Positions 52,170 to 61,452 of a DNA stretch of 64,000 nucleotides are shown here, piece by piece. Within the stretch, counting starts at the first letter, position 1. Each line of letters starts with the position of its first letter. Under the pieces are notes generated by a model. The model made no database searches. It was not told where the DNA came from and saw nothing but the letters and a program-made list of their open reading frames with translations. The stretch comes from Leptospira sp. GIMC2001. Lineage in GTDB: Bacteria; Spirochaetota; Leptospiria; Leptospirales; Leptospiraceae. The DNA is taken from assembly GCF_028462125.1 (NCBI RefSeq), contig NZ_CP115467.1, forward strand, positions 62,001 through 126,000, written 5' to 3'. Made by a program: the position numbers and the translations under genes.

Positions 52170-53042
52170 TTATTTACTTTTCTCCGCTATGAACACATAA
52201 TAGAGCCAAAGTTTTTGTTGTAATGCTTGCCATTGTCTTCTCGCAGCTACTAAGTTCAAATGTTGTGTGCGATTTCTTATCTTCAACCAATGCATGAAAT
52301 GTCCAGGAATCCAACTAATTAAAGCTTGACGATTGAGTATTCTGGATGAAGGCAGGATTAGATCGGTAGTATCTATCGCTTGAATTTTATTTTCGTGAAA
52401 ACCTCTTTCTTTAAGGGATTCGAAGAACTCGCTAGGCGTTACTAGACTTGGAACTGCCCACGGATGTAGCCATGAACGCATTAGATTAAGTTCACTTAAG
52501 CTGAAAAGAGACTCTGGACATCTATAGAATCCATCCGCAACAATTAATTTACCACCTGGCTTTAATAGGCGCCATGCTTCATTTATAAAATCATGTTTAT
52601 TCGGTACATGGCATACACTTTCGATCGCCCAGATGACATCAAAACTTTCGGATTCTAGACCAGTATCTTTATAATCACATACTTTAAAATCTACTAAGTC
52701 AGATACATTTGCCTGCATGGCATTCGCGGTTGCTGTTTCGATTTGATTTTTGGATAGTGAAATTCCTGTTACACGGCATCTAAAAGCATTGGCAAGATAT
52801 ATGCTACTACCGCCCACACCGCAACCAGCATCCAAAATTGATGAACCTTTTTCTATGCTCGCACGGTAGGCTAGCCATTGATTTTGTCTCACGAGCGCAG
52901 CGCTAAGATTTGCTACATCTGATTCCCAGAATCCAAAATGCAAAGCTTGACTTTGTTTCAAATTCCAAACCAGTCTATAATCTATTTCACAGCTATCGTA
53001 GTAAGCTATAATTTCAGATTGAGCGAAATACATAAACATCAA
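52170..53042 (-). CDS. SAM-dependent methyltransferase (tocopherol/sterol C-methyltransferase-like)
   Basis: 290 residues. The N-terminal YDSCEIDYRLVWNLKQSQAL with HFGFWESD is typical of the family of small-molecule methyltransferases close to tocopherol and sterol enzymes. SAM motif I is SILDAGCGVGGSSIYLANAF, then TGISLSKNQIETA and DVIWAIESVCHVPNKHDFIN. The C-terminal half probably forms the substrate pocket. It is the first gene of the leftward four-gene operon, with its stop two bases before the next start, and therefore probably acts in one pathway with the oxygenase and reductase. Confidence 0.85.
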   Translation of the reverse strand: MMFMYFAQSEIIAYYDSCEIDYRLVWNLKQSQALHFGFWESDVANLSAALVRQNQWLAYRASIEKGSSILDAGCGVGGSSIYLANAFRCRVTGISLSKNQIETATANAMQANVSDLVDFKVCDYKDTGLESESFDVIWAIESVCHVPNKHDFINEAWRLLKPGGKLIVADGFYRCPESLFSLSELNLMRSWLHPWAVPSLVTPSEFFESLKERGFHENKIQAIDTTDLILPSSRILNRQALISWIPGHFMHWLKIRNRTQHLNLVAARRQWQALQQKLWLYYVFIAEKSK

Positions 53043-53155
53043 TTAAAAATGCTAAAGATTTAAAGCCAAGGATATAATATATATTGTATGTATTTAAAAT
53101 TCATTATTCTAAGAAAAATTATCTATCAATAATATATTTCATTTTGTATAAATAA

Positions 53156-53171
53156 TAAAAACCCCCTGTTT
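53156..53171. repeat. 16-bp direct repeat left of vapBC
   Basis: TAAAAACCCCCTGTTT, identical and in the same orientation as 54006-54021. The two copies bracket the vapBC pair at a distance of 850 bases. On the leftward strand each forms part of a terminator-like hairpin. Confidence 0.75.
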
Positions 53172-53179
53172 AAGGGGTG
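53160..53179 (-). terminator. Terminator-like hairpin after vapC
   Basis: Read leftward, ACCCC and GGGGT arms around a short AT-rich loop are followed by TTTTTATTATT. The hairpin lies 44 bases after the vapC stop and could end the vapBC transcript. Confidence 0.65.
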
Positions 53180-53222
53180 GGAATTTTTAATAAAACTCAT
53201 TGCATATAATCTGATGTCTGCA

Positions 53223-53654
53223 TTACGCAGCTGGCTTTTTTATATCAATCCCTTCTGGAAACTTAGCAAAGTCCTTTGGATTCAGAGTATATAGAATTGA
53301 TGCTTTGCTTTTTAGAGCTACACTATAATGATAAAAATCATGAATATTCCCACCTTGGACTTGCAATATAGATGCCTGCTTTACGAAGGCAAGGGATTCT
53401 TTAGTATTTAAACTTTGTACTTCTATATATGGCAGAATATTTTCTTGGATCATGGTAAAAATAAGAGTTGGCTCAACCTTGGAAGGAACCGGAATGCGAG
53501 TCATGACCGAATAGTATTCAACAATTGCATGCTGGGAAGTGATCATATTCAGATTTTTAGATTGGGACAAAAGTTGAAAACTTTCTTCGAAATGCGGATG
53601 CTTTTTCCAAAAGGCTGCAACAAAAATGGAAGTATCCAAAAAGACAGTCTTCAT
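53223..53654 (-). CDS. vapC: PIN-domain toxin, VapC type
   Basis: 143 residues. PIN-domain acidic residues are in place: Asp7 in VFLDTSIFVAAF, Glu in QHAIVEYYSVM, and Asp in GGNIHDFYHYSVAL, with the usual ILYTLNPKDFAKF near the end. VapC toxins cut tRNA or rRNA in the cytoplasm. The start overlaps the antitoxin stop by four bases (ATGA), the standard TA order with the antitoxin first. It is flanked by 16-bp direct repeats. Confidence 0.88.
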   Translation of the reverse strand: MKTVFLDTSIFVAAFWKKHPHFEESFQLLSQSKNLNMITSQHAIVEYYSVMTRIPVPSKVEPTLIFTMIQENILPYIEVQSLNTKESLAFVKQASILQVQGGNIHDFYHYSVALKSKASILYTLNPKDFAKFPEGIDIKKPAA

Positions 53655-53902
53655 AAAAAAGTTTCGATCCGATCACTGCGAACTTCTTTTAAAACCGATT
53701 GTATATCCAGTTCTCCGTCAAAATTAAGAATCATAAATCCGTTTTTATTTTCAACTTGGAGAGAAGGCAATATCCTCTTGCGAATTCGAATATCCATTCC
53801 GTCACGAATGATTTCAAGCTCAGTGTCTGGTATCAATTCGAGTTCATCTCTCAATTCTTTCGGGATCACCATTCTTCCAGATTTATCAATTGACGCAATC
53901 AT
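53651..53902 (-). CDS. vapB: AbrB/SpoVT-type antitoxin, VapB type
   Basis: 83 residues. The N-terminal swapped-hairpin DNA-binding domain reads MIASIDKSGRMVIPKELRDE, followed by LELIPDTELEIIRDGMDIRI. The C-terminal part (GFMILNFDGELDIQSVLKEV) should wrap the toxin. It comes first in the leftward pair and overlaps vapC. By family rule it should repress its own promoter, which would lie just right of 53902. Confidence 0.88.
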   Translation of the reverse strand: MIASIDKSGRMVIPKELRDELELIPDTELEIIRDGMDIRIRKRILPSLQVENKNGFMILNFDGELDIQSVLKEVRSDRIETFL

Positions 53903-54005
53903 TCTACCATTTTAGAATGGAAATTACCATTCGTCAATGGAGAATCAAAAATTTTTCTTAAAAATTCATCGGAAAAATCAAAAACAATCGATAAAACTCT
54001 AGTTT

Positions 54006-54021
54006 TAAAAACCCCCTGTTT
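54006..54021. repeat. 16-bp direct repeat right of vapBC, within a hairpin
   Basis: TAAAAACCCCCTGTTT, the second copy of the 53156-53171 word. Here it extends into GGGGG so that CCCCC and GGGGG pair around TGTTTT; read leftward a T-run follows. No leftward gene ends here, so the hairpin is not an obvious terminator. A 12-base palindrome ATGAATATTCAT follows at 54036-54047, near the start of the next gene. Confidence 0.75.
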
Positions 54022-54083
54022 TGGGGGTTGAATGCATGAATATTCATTTGACTCGACAATCTCAAAACATATAAATTTCAGAC

Positions 54084-54548
54084 ATGATTAGTCAAGAAAT
54101 TGTAGAATTGATGAAAGCAAATACAATATTTGCTCTAGGCACCGCTAACGGAAAAAACGAACCGTTTTATACAAGATGCTTCCTTGCAAACCCAGAAATC
54201 GGCGATTCAAAAATTCAAATCCATATTCCTGAGGTTATGTCCAAGCGTCCCATGCAAGATTTGAAAGAGAATCCTATGGTTGCACTGACACTTGCCGATA
54301 TGACGAATTTTTTTGCCAGACAAGTAAAGGGAAGATTTCTGGAAGCTCGTCCTTCCAGTTCAGCTGAGATAGCTCAGATCAATCATTTTCAAGATAAAAT
54401 AAAGGAACTTATGGGGAATTTTTTCGGCCCAGATTTAGCAGATGGTTGGAAGCGCTATATTGTTGATCCATCGGTTTGTATAACAATGGAAGTTCAAGAT
54501 GTATTCGAACAGACTCCAAAAAAAGGAACAGGAGAAAAGCTAATATGA
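54084..54548 (+). CDS. PNPOx-fold flavin-binding protein 1
   Basis: 154 residues. The split-barrel text is clear: NTIFALGTANGKNEPFYTRC, IQIHIPEVMSKRPMQDLKEN, PMVALTLADMTNFFARQVKG and RFLEARPSS. These proteins bind FMN, F420 or haem-like ligands. The final four bases overlap the start of a second PNPOx-type gene. Together with the cyclase after it they form a tight three-gene unit, so the pair may act as a redox or light sensor input to the cyclase; that is inference. Confidence 0.8.
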   Translation: MISQEIVELMKANTIFALGTANGKNEPFYTRCFLANPEIGDSKIQIHIPEVMSKRPMQDLKENPMVALTLADMTNFFARQVKGRFLEARPSSSAEIAQINHFQDKIKELMGNFFGPDLADGWKRYIVDPSVCITMEVQDVFEQTPKKGTGEKLI

Positions 54549-54952
54549 AATTACCAAAAGAAATTCAATCCGCTCTCAATGGAGTGATTCCCTCAACAAT
54601 GGCAACATGTAGTAAAGATGGAATTCCCAATGTGGGATTTATATCGCAAGTATTCTATGTTAACGAAGAACAAGTTGCAATTTCTCATCAATTTTTTTCC
54701 AAGACGAGTCAGAATCTACAAGAGAATCCTAAAGCTCATATACAAGTAGTGGAACCAGGAGACGGTACTCCATGGTTTTTAGATGTTAGCTTTTCACATA
54801 AGGAAACAAGCGGAGACCTCTTCGATCAGATGGATATGCAATTGGAAGCGATTGCTTCAATGTGCGGAATGGAAGATATTTTCCATTTGGAAGCCGCATA
54901 TGTGTTCGATGTGATTTCCGTTCGTAAAGGGGAAGAGGCCCAGATTCACTGA
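54545..54952 (+). CDS. PNPOx-fold flavin-binding protein 2
   Basis: 135 residues from the ATG at 54545, which overlaps the previous stop (ATGA). Split-barrel motifs: IPSTMATCSKDGIPNVGFIS, VAISHQFFSKTSQNLQENPK, AHIQVVEPG and a C-terminal AAYVFDVISVRKG. It ends two bases before the cyclase gene's start. The second half differs from copy 1, so the two may form a heteromer. Its ligand is unknown. Confidence 0.8.
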   Translation: MKLPKEIQSALNGVIPSTMATCSKDGIPNVGFISQVFYVNEEQVAISHQFFSKTSQNLQENPKAHIQVVEPGDGTPWFLDVSFSHKETSGDLFDQMDMQLEAIASMCGMEDIFHLEAAYVFDVISVRKGEEAQIH

Positions 54953-54954
54953 AA

Positions 54955-56925
54955 ATGAACAATCTCGAATCTCTGGGAAGTGCTAAGGAAAATAAAGAAG
55001 AGATTATTGCTGTTCAAGAAAAAATCGATGTACTGAACGGAGAGTTGAAAAGAAAGAATTTGGAATTCTCTGTGATTCAAATTCTTTCTAATGAGATCAT
55101 TACAAGCTTGGACTTAGATCGTATCTTCCAAGTTGCGATGCAGAGCTTGGATGAATACTTTGGGTTCTCACATTCCTTGATTCTATTGAATGATTCAGAA
55201 AAGAGTATTTTAACTGTATCAGCGAGTCACGGTTATTGTGGACAAGGAATTGGAGCAACCGTCCCGATTGGGCAGGGTGTGATTGGTGTTGTTGCAAAAC
55301 GAAGAAAGTTGATGCGTTCCAGTGGCATGGGGTATCGCAAGGTTTATGTTCAATCTGTCCAAAAGAATATGAATTTGGATCAAGTATCCATTCCACTTCC
55401 TGGTTTACAGAATGTTGGGAGTCAACTTGCGATTCCACTCGTAGTGAAGGATAACTTGATCGGTGTTTACGCAATTGAAAGTGAAGAGTTTAACGCTTTT
55501 GATTCTATCGACGAACAGATATTAATGATAGTTGGTAACCAAATTGGTTCAGCTATTAGCAATGCAAGAGCTTACCGAGAGATTGAAGATCTAAAAAATA
55601 ATTTAGAAGAAAAAGTTCATGATCGAACCAAAAAATTAGAAGAACAAACTAAAGAAACCGAAAAGCAAAAACAAGAAATTCAAGCACTCAATCGATTGGT
55701 TAAGAGTTTGAATGAAGATATAAACTTGGATTCAATTATGGAAAAGGTTTTTCGATTTTTGAACCAGAGATACAAAATCCAATACTTTTCCATATTGGGA
55801 ATCTCTGAAGATGGAAAATCTTTGGATACTTTAGCTTCAAAGCTTCCTGAATTTATCTCTCCTTACACGTCTAACAAAATCGCCAGCATGAAATACCCAA
55901 TCACGCTTGAACATGGAGCACAACGTCATGTACTGCATCTTCGCAAACCCTTCTTAATTAAAAATGCAGAAAATAAAAAATGGAGGAAATTTCTTACAAA
56001 AGAAGAAATTTATATAATTGAAAATTCTCAAATATTTAACGTTCTTTTTGTACCATTGATTGTTAATAATACCAATGTTGGAGTTCTAAATCTTAGCAAT
56101 TCGGAAGATAAAATGAATTTATCTCAATCTGACATTGACCAAATATCTATATTAGGTGAGAATCTTGCTGGGATTGTAATGAATTCTAAATTATTCTCTG
56201 AAGTAGAACAAGAAAAAGCAAAAGCAGACCATCTATTATTGAATATTCTTCCGCATTCGATTGCCACTGAACTAAAAGAAACCAATCAAGTAAAACCGCA
56301 ATATATAACATCATCTTCTGTAATATTTACTGATTTTGTAGGATTTACAGAGATATCTGAGAAGCTTTCGCCTGAAGATCTCATCAAGGAATTGGATGGA
56401 TGCTTTTCGCAATTCGACGAGATCTCCAAACGTAACAATCTAGAAAAATTGAAAACGATCGGAGATGCTTATATGTGTGCTGGCGGACTCCCAATCTCGA
56501 ATCAAACTCATCCGATAGATGCTTGTTTGGCGGCACTTGAGTTCAGATCATTTATGAATCAAATGGGTGATATCAAAAAAGCCCTCGGTCTTCCATTTTG
56601 GGAGCTTCGAATTGGAATTCACACTGGACCCGTAACTGCCGGTGTAATTGGAACCAATAAATTCACTTATGATATCTGGGGAGACACTGTGAACACTGCA
56701 AGCCGAATGGAATCTTCTGGGGAACCAGGCAAGGTGAATATTTCTGGAACAACTTTTAATTTAGTCAAAAACTTATTTCTCTGTGATCATAGAGGAAAGA
56801 TTCAAGCTAAAGGTAAGGGTGAAGTAGATATGTATTTTTTGGAAAGAATTAAGTCAGAATTCTCAGCAGACAAGGATGGACTAGTTCCGAATGAAGAATT
56901 CTTTCAAGCGATAAAACAATTGTGA
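54955..56925 (+). CDS. GAF-GAF-adenylate/guanylate cyclase
   Basis: 656 residues, no membrane segment. GAF 1 spans about 40-200, a coiled-coil about 205-245 (EEKVHDRTKKLEEQTKETEK), GAF 2 about 245-425 and the class III cyclase about 430-630. Cyclase residues are intact: metal Asp in VIFTDFVGFTEIS, Lys in EKLKTIGDAYM and Asp in YDIWGDTVNTASRME, the combination that selects ATP, so cAMP is the likely product. The gene begins two bases after the second PNPOx gene, which suggests flavin-dependent input. It is a paralogue of the two DISM cyclases downstream. Confidence 0.9.
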   Translation: MNNLESLGSAKENKEEIIAVQEKIDVLNGELKRKNLEFSVIQILSNEIITSLDLDRIFQVAMQSLDEYFGFSHSLILLNDSEKSILTVSASHGYCGQGIGATVPIGQGVIGVVAKRRKLMRSSGMGYRKVYVQSVQKNMNLDQVSIPLPGLQNVGSQLAIPLVVKDNLIGVYAIESEEFNAFDSIDEQILMIVGNQIGSAISNARAYREIEDLKNNLEEKVHDRTKKLEEQTKETEKQKQEIQALNRLVKSLNEDINLDSIMEKVFRFLNQRYKIQYFSILGISEDGKSLDTLASKLPEFISPYTSNKIASMKYPITLEHGAQRHVLHLRKPFLIKNAENKKWRKFLTKEEIYIIENSQIFNVLFVPLIVNNTNVGVLNLSNSEDKMNLSQSDIDQISILGENLAGIVMNSKLFSEVEQEKAKADHLLLNILPHSIATELKETNQVKPQYITSSSVIFTDFVGFTEISEKLSPEDLIKELDGCFSQFDEISKRNNLEKLKTIGDAYMCAGGLPISNQTHPIDACLAALEFRSFMNQMGDIKKALGLPFWELRIGIHTGPVTAGVIGTNKFTYDIWGDTVNTASRMESSGEPGKVNISGTTFNLVKNLFLCDHRGKIQAKGKGEVDMYFLERIKSEFSADKDGLVPNEEFFQAIKQL

Positions 56926-56980
56926 TCAATATACATATTTATTCTCCTACAACTTCTGCAAAATAGAAAGATCATTCAAA

Positions 56981-59900
56981 ATGCAACCTAACCGTAAATT
57001 ATTCAAGCATATCTTATCTTCTATCATTCTTTCTGTGATCATATTTGCTTGCCTTGCAATCCTATCCTGCTCCCAAGCCAAAGAAAAAGAATCAATCGTT
57101 GTAGATGGATACTTAGATTTACGGAATCACGATTTCGCACATAGCAAACCAATATCTTTACGAGGAGATTGGAGTTTTTATCCGGGTGAGTTCTTAGGCC
57201 CCGATTCTGCAAAGGACACACGCCAATCCATGGATAAAGTTAATTGGGAATACATGGGTGTACCTGGAACGTGGACGATACCTAAAGAGAAATACTCTAA
57301 ATTCCCAAGCAATTACAAGGCAACTTATCGATTGCTGATAGATTTTCCCGAGGAAGAGAAACTCAATTCTAAAATCGCAATTCAAATGCCAACAGTTCTT
57401 TCTGCATACCGACTTTATTGGAATGGGAAATTTCTTGCAGAAGAAGGAAGTGTCGATGAGCCGGGTAGCCCATACATAAATTCTCCTGTAACTCGTATTC
57501 TCGAGTTACCGATTGTTGAAAGTAATAAAAACGAACTTCTTATTCATGTTTCTAATGAACTCATTTCCAATGCTGGAATTCGTTTTCCTATTCTTTTGGC
57601 TAATAAAGAGCGCATCGAGCAAGACGGATTTTTTTCTTATGTTTTAGTAACATTTTTATTTGGCGCCCTCACAATTATCGGATTATATCATATCGGATAT
57701 TATTTTGCGAGAAGATCGGATTTAGCCCCTTTTTATTTTGGAACATTTGCAATCTCCATCGGTATATGGTTAGCACAAGCTACTGAAAGATTGATTCCGA
57801 AATTAATTCCTAGTTTATCATGGGGAGTTTCGACTCGATTGGAATATGGATCTTTTTATGCAGGAATATTTCTATTCCCTTTATTTATTTCATCTGTTTT
57901 TCCCAAGAAAAATTTCCCTCTTTTTAGAAAAGTAATTGTTCTTCCATCCATTGCCTTATTTGTTTCTGTATTTTTTCTACCTTTCCCCATATTCTTGGAT
58001 ACTCTTCCTTATGCTCAAGGCTTTGCTGGACTATCGGTTATTTATTGTTTTATGGTAATAGTCCAAGCGTTTTGGAAAAAGGAACTTGGCGGCAGTTCCA
58101 TGTTTTTGTCTTTCTTGATTCTTGCTTTTACTGTGATTCATGATCTTTTTGTTTCTGCGTTTGCATTGGATTCAAGTTATGTTGCTCCTTTTGGTTTCTT
58201 GGCATTCATTTTGGCTCAGTCGTTTATTCTTGCCTTGTTCCACTCTCAGACTTACAATCGCTTGGAAGAACTGAGAGATCATTTAGAGCAAACAGTCGCA
58301 GACAGAACGGCGACTCTTCATGCACTCAATGATCTAACAAGAAAAATCAATACTACAAAAGAAATTGATTCCATCGTTCATCTTACTTCGGCTTATATGA
58401 TGAGTGAACTTGGTATGAATCGAATGTTTCTTGCTCTAGTAGATGCTGAAAAAAATGAAGTTATAACACATGGCGGTATAATCGGTGAGGCTAAAGAGGA
58501 AGACCAAAAGTTTTTTAAAGAACTCAGTGCAAAAATCAATCCAGAACTCGGAACAATCTATAGAACGATTCAGAAGAAGAAAACTGTACAAATTGTTCTA
58601 GCCAGAACAAAAGATGCTTTCTATGGAATGGATCAAAAGGTAATCGAATACTTTAAACCAAAAGTGATAATAGAAATTCCGGTTGTTCTTGACAACGAAG
58701 TTCTCGGTGTGATGGTCATTGATCCGGGAGAAAGGGTTAACAAGAATAAATTGAGCGAACTAGAAAGCGTGGTCTCGCAGATTGCAGGATCCATCCAAAG
58801 TGCAAGATTGATTCAGACAATCCACAAACAAAAAGATGATAGTGAAACCTTGGCGATTCTTGCCCGCGAAACCAACCGAGGAGCATCCATTGAAGAGCTT
58901 CTTGAACCAGTAGCTTTTACTTTAAATGCACGACTTGGAAAAATAAATTTAGCACTCTATACAGCCAATGATGATGCAAGCTTACTTGAGTTAAAGGGAG
59001 GATTCAATAATGGAGAATTGGATTCAATTCAGAATTATTCCGATTTTATTCAAAAAATATCTTCCGATCCACTCAAAGGAGGAATTCATGCTCAGATCTT
59101 TCAGCGTGGGAAAACTTTTCATTCCCCTCGTGTTAACCAAAAGGCATTAGAACATTCAGAAATAGATAGAAAATTGTACGAAATCTGGAAATATGATTGG
59201 TTTATGATCGTCCCTCTCATGCTGAAAGGAAGATGTACGGGACTGCTCTCGGTTTCAGGTAATAAAACTGATTCGATTCCCAGAAACAATCTGCCCTTTA
59301 TAGAAAAATGTGCTGACCTTATCGCGGGAGCTGTACAGAACTTGCAATTGGTTGAGCAAGTAAGACTCGAACAAAGACAATCGGAAAAAGAACGAGATAA
59401 TAATGAAATACTGGCAAAGCTTTCCAAAGAAGTGGTAGAAGGCGTTGGTTTCAATCAAATTCTATCGACCATATCTTCCTATTTAGAAGATCTTATTGGC
59501 AAACACAATATTGGATTTTATCTCTGCGATGAGGACGCTAAGAATTTGATATTTACGGCATCAACAAGAGATGGTCGGATAGTAAGCTTTGAAGAAATTC
59601 CTGAAAGCGTGCGCATCGTTCCCCTCATTAAAGAAAGCGGTAGTATGTATAGATGTCATTCGAAGAATAGACAGGTCTATTTTCCCAAAATACCTAAAGA
59701 ATTAATTGAAACGTCCACAGTTGATAGAGTGATCCAGCAATATTTCAATTTAGATTGGGTTCTTGTAGTTCCGATTTCAAAAGGTAACACAGTGATAGGT
59801 GTTATTGCACTTTCAGCTTTTGGAGATTTGAATTTGTCGAAATCCGATAGAAATAGAATTCAACAAATTGTTGGCCAAATTGGTGGAGCCATTCAAAGTA

Positions 59901-61246
59901 AAATGTTATTGTCTGCTGTGGAAAAAGAAAGAAATACAGCAAAAAGGCTTCAAGAAGAAGCAGAATCCGCTCAACAAGAAACGGAAATTCTAGCTGAACT
60001 TGCAAGACAAGCAAATGAAACAATCAATCTTAAGAATCTCTGCTCAACTTTTTTTGATCATCTAGAGAGACATTATGCAATAAAAAAACAGGCTCTTTTC
60101 ATTGTAGATACTAACAATTACACACTTGAACCTGTAGATGGACGTGGAACGGAAGATCCAGAGGTATTGCAAAAATGGCTGAATACCTTTCGCATCAACT
60201 TGAAGCAAGACTCTGGAACTCTCGCGTCCACTTACAAAAGACAAAAATCTTTTTATCTCAAAAAAATTCCCAAATATTTAGAAAGTAAAGATCTCGAAAT
60301 TGTAAATACATTGAAACCGAGTTCCATCCTCCAGGTGCCGCTCGTTGTTCAAGACCAAACTGTTGCGATTATGATTGCAGACTCCGAAAAAAAGCTCACA
60401 AATAAAGATCTCACATCGATTGAACGTTTATGCAGCCAGATCGCTGGAGCTGTAAAAGTGGTAACTCTTCTCCAGTCCACACAAATTGCCAGAGAAGAAG
60501 CCGTTGTTGCCAAGGAAGAAGCGGAGGTCGCTCGAGAAGAGTCGGATCATTTGTTGGAGAATGTTCTACCGAAATCCATTGCCAAAGAGTTAAAAGAAAA
60601 TGGAAGCGTTGAACCAGTATTATACGAATCTGTATCTGTTCTATTTACGGATTTTGTAGGATTCACAACTGCCGCATCAACAATGAGTCCAGCTGAACTC
60701 ATCCAAGAATTGGATGGATGCTTTTCACAATTTGATGAAGTTGTAAGTCGAAACAATCTAGAAAAATTGAAAACCATAGGCGATGCTTATATGTGTGCTG
60801 GAGGTTTGCCCATTCCCAGCGAACACCATGCAATTGATACTGTTCTTGCGGCTTTGGAATTTAGAGCATTTATGCAGCAGATGGCTGAAGTAAAAGAGCA
60901 TTTGGGATTTCCCTTTTGGCAGATCCGCATCGGAATTCACACGGGGCCGGTAACTGCTGGAGTAATTGGAAATAATAAATTTGCCTATGACATCTGGGGA
61001 GACACGGTAAATATAGCTAGTCGTATGGAATCTTCCGGCGAACCCGGCAAGGTGAACATTTCAAGTGATACTTATGAGATCATTAAAGATATGTTTGATT
61101 GTGAATATCGTGGTAAGGTAAAGGCCAAGGGTAAGGGTGAGCTTGATATGTATTTTGTCCATAGAATCAAAGAAGAATTCTCAGCTGATGTGGATGGGCT
61201 TTTACCCAATGCAATGTTTGAAATGGCACGGACAGCCGCCGCATAA
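56981..61246 (+). CDS. DISM-receptor adenylate cyclase with four GAF domains
   Basis: 1,421 residues. A signal or lipoprotein-like N-terminus (LAILSCSQ) precedes a periplasmic 7TMR-DISM sensor domain (about 40-210, with GDWSFYPGEF and VPGTWTIP), seven membrane segments (about 215-420), a coiled-coil, and four GAF domains (about 446-605, 625-785, 810-975, 1003-1160). A second coiled-coil (about 1165-1190) leads to the class III cyclase (about 1190-1390) with SVLFTDFVGFTTAAS, EKLKTIGDAYM and YDIWGDTVNIASRME. All catalytic residues fit an adenylate cyclase. The four GAFs suggest internal duplication. It lies 55 bases after the previous cyclase gene. Confidence 0.9.
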   Translation: MQPNRKLFKHILSSIILSVIIFACLAILSCSQAKEKESIVVDGYLDLRNHDFAHSKPISLRGDWSFYPGEFLGPDSAKDTRQSMDKVNWEYMGVPGTWTIPKEKYSKFPSNYKATYRLLIDFPEEEKLNSKIAIQMPTVLSAYRLYWNGKFLAEEGSVDEPGSPYINSPVTRILELPIVESNKNELLIHVSNELISNAGIRFPILLANKERIEQDGFFSYVLVTFLFGALTIIGLYHIGYYFARRSDLAPFYFGTFAISIGIWLAQATERLIPKLIPSLSWGVSTRLEYGSFYAGIFLFPLFISSVFPKKNFPLFRKVIVLPSIALFVSVFFLPFPIFLDTLPYAQGFAGLSVIYCFMVIVQAFWKKELGGSSMFLSFLILAFTVIHDLFVSAFALDSSYVAPFGFLAFILAQSFILALFHSQTYNRLEELRDHLEQTVADRTATLHALNDLTRKINTTKEIDSIVHLTSAYMMSELGMNRMFLALVDAEKNEVITHGGIIGEAKEEDQKFFKELSAKINPELGTIYRTIQKKKTVQIVLARTKDAFYGMDQKVIEYFKPKVIIEIPVVLDNEVLGVMVIDPGERVNKNKLSELESVVSQIAGSIQSARLIQTIHKQKDDSETLAILARETNRGASIEELLEPVAFTLNARLGKINLALYTANDDASLLELKGGFNNGELDSIQNYSDFIQKISSDPLKGGIHAQIFQRGKTFHSPRVNQKALEHSEIDRKLYEIWKYDWFMIVPLMLKGRCTGLLSVSGNKTDSIPRNNLPFIEKCADLIAGAVQNLQLVEQVRLEQRQSEKERDNNEILAKLSKEVVEGVGFNQILSTISSYLEDLIGKHNIGFYLCDEDAKNLIFTASTRDGRIVSFEEIPESVRIVPLIKESGSMYRCHSKNRQVYFPKIPKELIETSTVDRVIQQYFNLDWVLVVPISKGNTVIGVIALSAFGDLNLSKSDRNRIQQIVGQIGGAIQSKMLLSAVEKERNTAKRLQEEAESAQQETEILAELARQANETINLKNLCSTFFDHLERHYAIKKQALFIVDTNNYTLEPVDGRGTEDPEVLQKWLNTFRINLKQDSGTLASTYKRQKSFYLKKIPKYLESKDLEIVNTLKPSSILQVPLVVQDQTVAIMIADSEKKLTNKDLTSIERLCSQIAGAVKVVTLLQSTQIAREEAVVAKEEAEVAREESDHLLENVLPKSIAKELKENGSVEPVLYESVSVLFTDFVGFTTAASTMSPAELIQELDGCFSQFDEVVSRNNLEKLKTIGDAYMCAGGLPIPSEHHAIDTVLAALEFRAFMQQMAEVKEHLGFPFWQIRIGIHTGPVTAGVIGNNKFAYDIWGDTVNIASRMESSGEPGKVNISSDTYEIIKDMFDCEYRGKVKAKGKGELDMYFVHRIKEEFSADVDGLLPNAMFEMARTAAA

Positions 61247-61267
61247 ACCACCTGTTTAGGGGGTGGT
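61247..61267. terminator. Hairpin just after the four-GAF cyclase gene
   Basis: ACCACC (61247-61252) pairs with GGTGGT (61262-61267) immediately after the stop codon. The word CCTGTTTA is shared with the hairpins near vapBC. There is no clear U-tract rightward, so the function is uncertain. Beyond it, the spacer to 61452 contains only a small six-base stem (61382-61401). Confidence 0.45.
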
Positions 61268-61452
61268 CTCCGTCAAAAACAAATATGCAACTCAATCCAA
61301 GAGCCGTAGATTTGGACTCTAATAGACATTTTGTAAATTGTTAGAGCAAATGCGAGTTATCCTGTGCATCGCGGAACAGGAAACCTTCCGTGATTAAGGT
61401 TGTGAATTACGCTATTCGATAATTATCTAATGAGTAATAGGGTTTTAATTAA

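Noticed and set aside
53415..53915. Rightward open frame of about 166 codons opposite vapBC
   Set aside because: It runs antisense through two well-recognised overlapping toxin and antitoxin genes and has no family features.
61382..61401. Small stem AACCTT/AAGGTT before the third cyclase gene, considered as an RNA gene or riboswitch
   Set aside because: Only six pairs, with no further structure, no U-tract and no known motif nearby.
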